From Cyanobacteria bacterium T3Sed10_344R1 (lineage in GTDB: Bacteria > Cyanobacteriota > Cyanobacteriia > Phormidesmidales > Phormidesmidaceae): 6,324 nt of DNA. Below the pieces are notes generated by a model, which worked only from the letters and a program-made list of their open reading frames with translations, was not told the DNA's origin and did no database searches. Positions 1 to 4,575 of this stretch are shown in pieces. Made by a program: the position numbers and the translations under genes. The stretch covers positions 1 to 6,324 of the forward strand of contig PXDR01000413.1 in the NCBI GenBank assembly GCA_003566335.1, read 5' to 3'. The number at the start of each line of letters is the position of its first letter. Position 1 is the first letter of the stretch.

Positions 1-1179
1 GACGGCATGGCCTACCCCGACGCTCATCTAGACCTTCCCCTAGAAGGGCGCTTCGACATCTTTGCCCACCACGTTGCCCGCGCCCCCTCAGAAGATGAGC
101 TGACCAGCCTCTACGTTGGCATCTTGGCCCACAACCCTGGAGATGAGCCCGTCACTGTCGATATCTTGCAAGGGGCCAGCTACCTCAGCCAGCCCGACGC
201 CCCGTTCTTCGAGATCGACGATTTTATTGAATACGACCCTAGCGACCCCGCCTTTGCCGGGCCAGGCAGCCGGGTGATGGGAGATATGCTGCTGCGCCGC
301 CGTCAGGACACCTTTCCCCCCCAGGTAATTATTCCGCCGGGCCAAAGCGTCATGCTGATGAACGAACCGATTCCAGTGCGCACCCTAGAGCCCCCCCTGA
401 ATGGCCGTTCGACCTATCTGCGGCTACGCAGCAGTGGCCCAGTGCAGCTCGCCAGCCTAGCCCGCTACGCCCCTATCACCTGGTATGAAATGGAGCGGGC
501 TCCCACCCTGAGCGAATGGCAAGATCTGCTGATGACCAGTGATGTGGCTGTGCCCAGGGATCGCCCCCCCACCCCCCTAGATGCCCCAGGCCAGGTAATC
601 TATGGCCGGGTTGCCGGGGTCGCCATTGGATCCCAGTGGCAGGCGAATTTGACCGATCCAGACTCCAACCGGTTAAGCATTCCCGATCCAGGGGAAGCCT
701 TCTCCTACGGCATCAGTACCCTGCACGCCGGTCGGATGGGCACTGGCCAGAACCAAAGCGGCCAAATGCAGGTACGCTATCCCGACACTTCCTACGAAGC
801 CCACGGCAATTATGGGGTGCAATACAGCCTCACCCTGCCCCTGCACAACCCCGACCCCGACGCGCGCACCGTCACCGTCGCCCTCGAAACCGCCATTAAA
901 GAAGACAGCCTCTCCACCGATGGACTGCGCTTTTTGAACTCGCCCACCGCCCCCGTCTTTTTCCGAGGCCCGGTGCGCATTAGCTATCGCGATGACGACG
1001 GCAACCGCCAAACTCGCTTTATTCACCTGGTGCTGCGGCGAGGACAGCAGGGCGACCCCTTGACCACCCTGACCCTAGCCCCGGACGAAATTCGCGAAGT
1101 TCAGGTGGATCTGCTCTATCCTCCAGACGCCACCCCGCCCCAAATGCTCACGGTTGAAACCCTGCCTGCAAATCCTTAA
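1..1179 (+). CDS. DUF3370 domain protein, 5'-truncated by window edge
   Basis: The reading frame is open from base 1 (Asp-Gly precede the first visible Met at base 7) and ends with TAA at 1177-1179, giving 392 visible residues. The ATG at 7 is probably internal: in the family, as I remember it, a signal-peptide-like start and several dozen residues precede the segment that reads GRFDIFAHH here. Recognisable conserved stretches are GRFDIFAHH, LYVGILAHNPGDEPVTVDIL, the GASYLSQPDAPF segment, and RSSGPVQLASLARYAP. The second half (from about visible residue 200) continues the family, with many alternating beta-type segments and no membrane helix. The function is unknown. Family members are largely cyanobacterial and, where the N-terminus is present, look exported, but that region lies outside this window. 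The gene is convergent with the small gene at 1306-1710. Family assignment is fairly sure; function is not assigned. Confidence 0.85.
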   Translation, partial: DGMAYPDAHLDLPLEGRFDIFAHHVARAPSEDELTSLYVGILAHNPGDEPVTVDILQGASYLSQPDAPFFEIDDFIEYDPSDPAFAGPGSRVMGDMLLRRRQDTFPPQVIIPPGQSVMLMNEPIPVRTLEPPLNGRSTYLRLRSSGPVQLASLARYAPITWYEMERAPTLSEWQDLLMTSDVAVPRDRPPTPLDAPGQVIYGRVAGVAIGSQWQANLTDPDSNRLSIPDPGEAFSYGISTLHAGRMGTGQNQSGQMQVRYPDTSYEAHGNYGVQYSLTLPLHNPDPDARTVTVALETAIKEDSLSTDGLRFLNSPTAPVFFRGPVRISYRDDDGNRQTRFIHLVLRRGQQGDPLTTLTLAPDEIREVQVDLLYPPDATPPQMLTVETLPANP

Positions 1180-1181
1180 AA

Positions 1182-1247
1182 AGCTAGCCGTAAAAGCCGC
1201 TCAAAACAAAACCGCCGCTCTGAGGTTAATCGGAGCGGCGGCTAGCT
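1182..1247. repeat. Nested inverted repeats between convergent genes
   Basis: AGCTAGCCG at 1182-1190 is the exact reverse complement of CGGCTAGCT at 1239-1247. Inside it, CCGCCGCTC (1212-1220) pairs with GAGCGGCGG (1233-1241). The heptamer GCCGCTC also occurs twice (1196-1202 and 1214-1220), and each copy can pair with 1233-1239. The outer and inner pairings share bases 1239-1241, so they are partly alternative folds. The outer arm begins 2 bases after the DUF3370 stop codon. This is probably a terminator or 3'-end processing region serving both strands. Confidence 0.7.
1203..1241 (-). terminator. Intrinsic terminator of the gene at 1306-1710
   Basis: Read on the minus strand, a GC-rich 9-bp stem (1241-1233 with 1220-1212) can extend past one mismatch by 2 bp to a 6-base loop (1229-1224). 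It is followed at once by TTTTGTTTT (1211-1203). That is the classic stem-plus-U-tract form, ending about 100 bases after the stop codon at 1306-1308. On the plus strand the same stem has no T-run after it, so for the DUF3370 transcript it would be at most a Rho-type or processing signal. A weaker 6-bp hairpin (CTAACT 1254-1259 with AGTTAG 1266-1271) lies between the stop and this terminator. Confidence 0.75.
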
Positions 1248-1305
1248 GAGTGGCTAACTGATCAGAGTTAGACCAGTCGGGTGACCCAATCGGGTTCAGA
1301 GAGTT

Positions 1306-1710
1306 CTAAGCGGCTTTGCCTTTAACCGACTTCGCCATGTCGAGGAAGCCAGACATGCAGGCTCCAGGACGGCGACGGGGGGTGAAGTCTAGCTTGGGAT
1401 TAACCAAATACTCAGTGGCAAAATTGCCTTGGGGCTCGGGCTTTTTCGCTGCTGCAGCCTTAGCGGGCCGGGGCTTGACCAGCGGTTCTTCAGACACCGT
1501 GGTCGGAGTTGATTGGGGTGAGGGTTCAGTCTTTTGCTGTGGCTGCAGATTGCTAGAGGTCACCTGAGTGGCGGAGGGGATGTTTACATCGTCCTCGTCT
1601 AGCTCCATGTAAAACTCTGACTTCTTGCTGCCGAAGAGATTGCCGAACACGCCAAAGATGCTGCCCAACAAGCCAAACAGTCCGCCAAAGATTTTCTTAA
1701 TCAGTCCCAT
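1306..1710 (-). CDS. Small FG-rich cyanobacterial protein of unknown function
   Basis: The protein has 134 residues when started at ATG 1710 (MGLIKK). This start has GGAG ten bases upstream and lies downstream of a plausible promoter (1751-1779). The open frame extends upstream to a TTG at 1779, but that start would fall inside the -35 box. Residues 1-28 are a glycine/phenylalanine-rich hydrophobic segment with FG dipeptides at about 8, 12, 19, 22 and 26. It could be an amphipathic or membrane-associating helix and is not a normal cleavable signal. Residues 36-41 are acidic (ELDEDD). Residues 45-96 are rich in Pro, Ser, Thr, Gln, Ala and Lys and are probably disordered. The C-terminus carries a basic RRRPG motif (112-116) followed by a short helix (FLDMAKSVK). 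I recall small hypothetical proteins of this architecture in cyanobacteria but know no function for them. Confidence 0.75.
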   Translation of the reverse strand: MGLIKKIFGGLFGLLGSIFGVFGNLFGSKKSEFYMELDEDDVNIPSATQVTSSNLQPQQKTEPSPQSTPTTVSEEPLVKPRPAKAAAAKKPEPQGNFATEYLVNPKLDFTPRRRPGACMSGFLDMAKSVKGKAA

Positions 1711-1750
1711 TGCTGCCATGCTCCAAAGCTGAGTTTCAAGGCTGGCGGCA

Positions 1751-1779
1751 TTTCTAGACGCGGAATGCTTGCTGTGCAA
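1751..1779 (-). promoter_or_regulatory. Candidate sigma-70 promoter for the 134-residue protein gene
   Basis: On the minus strand TTGCAC (1779-1774) and TAGAAA (1756-1751) are separated by exactly 17 bases. Transcription would begin near 1744, leaving a 5' leader of about 34 bases before ATG 1710. The -35 match is moderate (TTG conserved) and the -10 matches four of six. The placement supports ATG 1710 as the translation start. Confidence 0.4.
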
Positions 1780-1950
1780 ACAGTCTAAAAACCACCAGAT
1801 TGCCTTCCATTATCAAAGTTGGGCGGTCGGCAACGCAAGAAACCGTCATGCTTGGTTGTAAAAGTTAACCGTTGAGCCAGGGGCTATCATCAACGCTCCG
1901 GCGATCCTGGCAACCCTGTTGTTTCCTCACTGCGCCCTATAGGATAAAGA

Positions 1951-1968
1951 ATGGACACAGCACAGTAG
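1951..1968 (+). other. Possible 5-codon leader ORF before cysK
   Basis: ATG at 1951 is preceded by AGGA (1941-1944) at an ideal 6-base spacing, but the frame stops after five codons (Met-Asp-Thr-Ala-Gln, TAG 1966-1968). The cysK ATG at 1984 is in the same frame 15 bases further on and has only a weak Shine-Dalgarno of its own (AGG at 1967-1969, 14 bases away). It could be a translated upstream mini-ORF that couples ribosomes to cysK. It contains no cysteine codons, so there is no attenuator logic of the usual kind. It may equally be chance. Confidence 0.2.
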
Positions 1969-1983
1969 GTCACAGCGGTTTGC

Positions 1984-2970
1984 ATGGATATTAAAGGCGG
2001 CTTTGTTGGCTCCGTGGGCAATACCCCTCTGATTCGACTCAACAGCTTTAGCGACGAAACCGGATGCGAGATTCTGGGTAAGGCAGAATTTCTCAACCCT
2101 GGCGGCTCCGTGAAGGATCGGGCCGCGCTCTACATCATCAAAGACGCTGAAGAAAAGGGGCTGCTGAAACCTGGGGGCACGGTGGTGGAAGGCACGGCGG
2201 GCAACACCGGCATTGGCCTCGCCCATATCTGCAACGCCAAGGGCTATCGCTGCCTGATTGTGATTCCAGAAACCCAGTCCCAAGAAAAGATCGACATGCT
2301 GCGCACCCTGGGGGCAGAGGTGCGGACGGTACCCGCTGTGCCTTATCGGGATCCGAACAACTATGTCAAGGTTTCTGGTCGTCTGGCGGAGGAACTGGAC
2401 AACGCCATTTGGGCCAATCAGTTCGACAACCTAGCCAACCGCCGCGCCCATTATGAAACTACTGGCCCAGAAATTTGGGCTCAAACAGATGGCAAGGTTG
2501 ATGCTTGGGTGGCGGCGACCGGTACAGGTGGCACCTATGCGGGCACAGCCCTGTTCCTGAAAGAGAAGAACCCTGACCTGCGCTGTGTCGTGGCTGACCC
2601 TATGGGCAGTGGGCTTTACAGCTATGTAAAAACGGGCGAAATTCAGACCGAGGGCAGTTCCATCACCGAGGGCATCGGCAACGGTCGGGTCACGGCCAAT
2701 ATGGAAGGAGTGCCTGCCGATGACGCGATTCAAATTGACGATACGGAGGCGGTGCGGGTGGTTTACCAGCTACTGCACAAGGACGGCTTGTTCATGGGGG
2801 GCTCTGTCGGCATCAATGTGGGGGCTGCGATCGCATTAGCAAAGCAGCTTGGCCCCGGCCACACCATTGTCACGGTGCTGTGTGACAGCGGCGCGCGCTA
2901 TCAGTCTCGCCTGTTTAGTCAAGAGTGGCTGGCGGCTAAGGGGCTGTGGTCAGAGGCCCTGGTGCCTTAA
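1984..2970 (+). CDS. cysK: Cysteine synthase (O-acetylserine sulfhydrylase), PLP-dependent
   Basis: This 328-residue fold-type II PLP enzyme makes L-cysteine and acetate from O-acetyl-L-serine and sulfide, the last step of sulfur assimilation in the cytoplasm. The substrate-pocket start GNTPLIRL is at residues 12-19. The PLP Schiff-base lysine is K44 in NPGGSVKDRA. The substrate loop TAGNTG (71-76) has Ala where E. coli CysK has Ser. The phosphate-binding loop GTGGT is at 180-184 and EGIGNGR at 229-235. S302 in CDSGARY is placed to contact the PLP ring nitrogen. Length is close to the family norm of about 310-330. ATG 1984 (MDIK) matches cyanobacterial homologues as I remember them, and the frame is closed upstream by TAG 1966. 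There is no CBS-domain extension, so cystathionine beta-synthase is unlikely. The gene stands alone, divergent from the FG-rich protein gene and convergent with the F-type gene. I saw no convincing promoter; TTGTTT (1919) with TAGGAT (1940) is weak. Confidence 0.92.
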   Translation: MDIKGGFVGSVGNTPLIRLNSFSDETGCEILGKAEFLNPGGSVKDRAALYIIKDAEEKGLLKPGGTVVEGTAGNTGIGLAHICNAKGYRCLIVIPETQSQEKIDMLRTLGAEVRTVPAVPYRDPNNYVKVSGRLAEELDNAIWANQFDNLANRRAHYETTGPEIWAQTDGKVDAWVAATGTGGTYAGTALFLKEKNPDLRCVVADPMGSGLYSYVKTGEIQTEGSSITEGIGNGRVTANMEGVPADDAIQIDDTEAVRVVYQLLHKDGLFMGGSVGINVGAAIALAKQLGPGHTIVTVLCDSGARYQSRLFSQEWLAAKGLWSEALVP

Positions 2971-2981
2971 GCGCCCACGCA

Positions 2982-3872
2982 TTATTCCCCCAGCAGCGGG
3001 TTGGCGAGTTGTTCTAGGGTGTCAATTCCTAGCAGGACGATCAGCAGAGCTATGACTGCGATCGCACCCAAATTCAGCCGTTGAGTAATTTGCTGTAGCT
3101 GCAAATCCAGTTCAGCAGTGGCGTTTTCCCCTAACTTATCCAGCATTTGCGGCAGTTGACCGCTGGTTTCTCCGGTGTGAATCAGGGCGATCGCAGTTCT
3201 GGGCAGGGTATTTTTCAAGCTCTGGCTCAAGGACTGCCCCCGGTTGAGTTGGGCTTGGGCTTGCTTCAGGGTCGTCTTGAGGGCAGGTTGAGTCGCGAGG
3301 GGAATAACTAGGGTTAGGGCTTCTCCTAGGGGTAGGCCATGACTGAGTGGAATTGCGATCGCAGCGAACTGGCGTTGACGTTCTGCCGCTGCGATCGCCC
3401 GACCGTGGGGCAACCCCGCTAACCACGCCGCCCCACTGAGGTCTAAACTCAGCCAGTTTTTGCCCAATAGCCCCAGCAGCAGCAAGGTCACGAACCAGGG
3501 CGGTGGCGCAATGCTAAAGAAGAGAGATGCGATCGCCAGCCCCAACCCAATCACAATAATTGCGGCTGAGCCCACCAAGGCTCCATATTGCCGATGACGA
3601 CGCGCCTGGGCCGGAATTCGCTCAGCCAGATCGCGACAGATCCCGGCTAAACCACCACTACACTCTCCTAAGTGCAGCCACGAGAATATCCAGCTTGGCC
3701 AAGGCACCTTAGCCGCCCGCAAAGCCCGCCCCATCGTTTGGCCCTGGTCTACGTATCGACTAGCCTGCTGTAGCTCAGCCTGTCCTCTAGCTACCATCTC
3801 TAACGCCCGTGCCCCAGAGATCCCTGACTCTAGCAGGGCCGCAAGCTGTCGAAAAATAGCGGCTAAGGACAT
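2982..3872 (-). CDS. Short type II secretion / type IV pilus F-family (PilC/GspF-like) membrane protein
   Basis: The protein has 296 residues from ATG 3872; an in-frame TTG at 3893 would add seven and is less likely. GspF/PilC proteins form the inner-membrane platform of type II secretion systems and type IV pili and work with the assembly ATPase. Two T2SSF repeats are visible. The first spans about residues 4-90, beginning IFRQLAALLESGISGARAL and carrying LGECSG at 68-73. The second spans about 163-265, with HTGETSGQL at 232-240. Between them lie two hydrophobic helices (about 102-121 and 125-140), and a last helix is at about 267-284, matching the family's topology. It is about 100 residues shorter than standard PilC because the cytoplasmic N-terminal region before the first repeat is absent. 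No pilB, pilT or prepilin gene is next to it, so it may be a divergent paralogue of a main pilC. No good Shine-Dalgarno precedes the start. Five HIP1 octamers lie inside the gene. Confidence 0.85.
   Translation of the reverse strand: MSLAAIFRQLAALLESGISGARALEMVARGQAELQQASRYVDQGQTMGRALRAAKVPWPSWIFSWLHLGECSGGLAGICRDLAERIPAQARRHRQYGALVGSAAIIVIGLGLAIASLFFSIAPPPWFVTLLLLGLLGKNWLSLDLSGAAWLAGLPHGRAIAAAERQRQFAAIAIPLSHGLPLGEALTLVIPLATQPALKTTLKQAQAQLNRGQSLSQSLKNTLPRTAIALIHTGETSGQLPQMLDKLGENATAELDLQLQQITQRLNLGAIAVIALLIVLLGIDTLEQLANPLLGE
3058..3536. repeat. Cluster of five HIP1 octamers (GCGATCGC)
   Basis: GCGATCGC occurs at 3058-3065, 3187-3194, 3355-3362, 3391-3398 and 3529-3536, all inside the F-family gene. 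Single copies also occur at 2827-2834 (cysK) and 6259-6266 (alanine dehydrogenase). HIP1 is the highly iterated palindrome typical of many cyanobacterial genomes, so it supports the taxonomic call. All five cluster copies are in the same codon phase and encode Ala-Ile-Ala in the F protein. Confidence 0.95.
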
Positions 3873-4022
3873 GGCGGTACCCGAGTAGATCAATAAAACA
3901 GATTAATACAGAAGATCCATACAGTCCGCTGATCGAGATACTGAGCCCGGCTTGGGGTAACTTAAGCTCGGTAAGGCTAAAAAATTAACACCACGTTAGC
4001 GGCTCTTGGTCATCCCCCCCTA

Positions 4023-4035
4023 GGGGTATCGCCCC
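4023..4035. promoter_or_regulatory. Candidate HetR-type operator, GGGG-N5-CCCC
   Basis: GGGG (4023-4026), TATCG, CCCC (4032-4035) forms a 4-bp inverted repeat with a 5-base centre. The HetR-binding site upstream of Anabaena hetP, as I recall it, has the core AGGGGTCTAACCCCT, which is the same arms and the same spacer length, with an A before the first arm as here. It lies about 540 bases before hetR, about 150 bases before the divergent F-family start and 63 bases before the small ORF. The surrounding C-runs (4014-4020 and 4032-4037) mean it could be a low-complexity coincidence. It is a sequence match only; binding is inferred. Confidence 0.35.
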
Positions 4036-4098
4036 CCTTGCAAAGCCGCCTGGAAAGCATGATTCTTAACAAGAATTGTCTTCCTTCAAGGATTAAAC

Positions 4099-4179
4099 AT
4101 GACAAAACGACTCGCCCATCTTCTAAGTATAGTTCTTGCGAACTGTATTAATACCTTGAAATGTAGCCAAGCTTTTTAA
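4099..4179 (+). CDS. Possible 26-residue small protein
   Basis: ATG 4099 is preceded by AAGGA (4088-4092) with a 6-base gap and opens a frame of 26 codons ending in TAA 4177-4179. The peptide begins MTKRLAHLLSIVLA, a positively charged start followed by a hydrophobic run as in a signal peptide or small membrane peptide, then carries two cysteines (16 and 22) and ends CSQAF. It lacks the RG(S/T)GR signal motif of PatS and PatX. It could be a small membrane peptide, a decayed remnant of a secreted-peptide gene, or chance. The palindrome GTATTAATAC (4145-4154) lies inside it. I do not recognise it. Confidence 0.3.
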   Translation: MTKRLAHLLSIVLANCINTLKCSQAF

Positions 4180-4214
4180 GTGAATATACTAGGGTGTTTG
4201 TCCATGACCTCTTT

Positions 4215-4236
4215 AAGTATTAAAGAAGTATTAAAG
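4215..4236. repeat. Perfect tandem 11-bp repeat AAGTATTAAAG x2
   Basis: AAGTATTAAAG at 4215-4225 is repeated without a gap at 4226-4236. A period of 11 bp, about one helical turn, with an A/T-rich TTAA core is the usual form of binding sites for OmpR/PhoB-family response regulators. It lies about 340-360 bases before the hetR start. The units do not fit the cyanobacterial Pho-box consensus well, because purines follow TTAA, so no regulator is assigned. Confidence 0.6.
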
Positions 4237-4388
4237 GTGCTTGGGACAAAAGCTTAGGACGTAATTTCCAGGGCAACGCTGCTTTAAGCCTGTTTAAACC
4301 GAATGATGCTGAAGCTGTGAACAGGTAAAAGTCCGCTATCTGCGTATTAACCCTTACTAAATCTACCAGCATGACCCCATCACCTCCG

Positions 4389-4408
4389 TTTTGCCCGTAT
4401 TTTTGCCC
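4389..4408. repeat. Direct repeat TTTTGCCC, 12-bp period
   Basis: TTTTGCCC occurs at 4389-4396 and 4401-4408, separated by GTAT. It lies just upstream of the 12-bp palindrome and candidate hetR promoter. It may be an activator site or a chance repeat. Confidence 0.35.
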
Positions 4409-4421
4409 ATGTATTCACTTA

Positions 4422-4433
4422 GTCAATATTGAC
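4422..4433. promoter_or_regulatory. Perfect 12-bp palindrome GTCAATATTGAC, candidate operator
   Basis: The palindrome is exact over 12 bases and its right end contains most of the -35 hexamer TTGACG of the candidate hetR promoter. A dimeric regulator bound here would cover the -35 region. It does not match the NtcA consensus (GTA-N8-TAC) or the GGGG-N5-CCCC HetR core. Confidence 0.4.
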
Positions 4434-4457
4434 GCTTTAAGTCTAATCACGTAGGCT
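4429..4457 (+). promoter_or_regulatory. Candidate proximal hetR promoter
   Basis: TTGACG (4429-4434, five of six consensus) and TAGGCT (4452-4457, three of six) are 17 bases apart. Transcription would start near 4464, giving a leader of about 110 bases. The weak -10 suggests a regulated rather than constitutive promoter. A more distal start, for example using TATACT at 4185-4190, is possible as well. Confidence 0.35.
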
Positions 4458-4575
4458 GTGTCTTAAGCGCCACATTCGCCAATTGCAGATTGAAACCGCT
4501 GGCAATTCATAGGTTTTGTCTGAATACCTCCGCTCATAAGCGCTACCGTGCTCTATCGTTTCTGATCGCATTGCC

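Larger units (their letters stand above)
3873..4575. other. Long intergenic control region between the F-family gene and hetR
   Basis: This 703-bp stretch is visibly richer in A/T than the flanking genes and has no long open frame. It holds a C-rich block with a GGGG-N5-CCCC inverted repeat (4023-4035), a 26-codon small ORF (4099-4179), a good -10-like TATACT (4185-4190) without a matching -35, a tandem 11-bp repeat (4215-4236), a TTTTGCCC direct repeat (4389-4408), a 12-bp palindrome (4422-4433) and a candidate promoter (4429-4457). From 3873 to 4010 I see nothing firm, including no convincing promoter for the F-family gene. I recognise no tRNA, known small RNA or riboswitch. In Anabaena, hetR is transcribed from several start sites up to about 700 bases upstream, so a leader of this length fits what is known. 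Confidence 0.6.

Noticed and set aside
1711..1779. Upstream TTG start adding 23 residues to the FG-rich protein
   Set aside because: The TTG at 1779 lies in a candidate -35 box, and the internal ATG at 1710 has a better spaced GGAG and gives the natural-looking MGLIKK start.
1890..2733. Open frames on the strand opposite cysK
   Set aside because: They have no family resemblance or ribosome sites and lie opposite a well conserved enzyme gene, so they are shadows of its codon use.
3873..3893. Upstream TTG start for the F-family protein
   Set aside because: It adds only seven residues unlike the family, and ATG 3872 lies immediately before the conserved first repeat.
4017..4026. Palindrome CCCCTAGGGG as a separate operator
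   Set aside because: It arises from the C-run next to the GGGG arm already described, and its orientation is opposite to the HetR core. It may be real but adds no independent evidence.
4404..4432. Minus-strand promoter beginning TTGACT in the 12-bp palindrome
   Set aside because: At 17-bp spacing the -10 would be AAAATA, a poor match, and the only downstream gene on that strand starts more than 500 bases away.
3873..4575. A PatS/PatX-type peptide (RG(S/T)GR) encoded next to hetR
   Set aside because: I looked for the Gly-X-Gly codon spacing on both strands of 4180-4575 and in the C-rich block near 4011-4040 and found no RG(S/T)GR coding possibility.
3873..4575. NtcA site (GTA-N8-TAC) for hetR or the F-family gene
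   Set aside because: No GTA-N8-TAC was found by eye; the GTATTAATAC palindrome has the wrong spacing.
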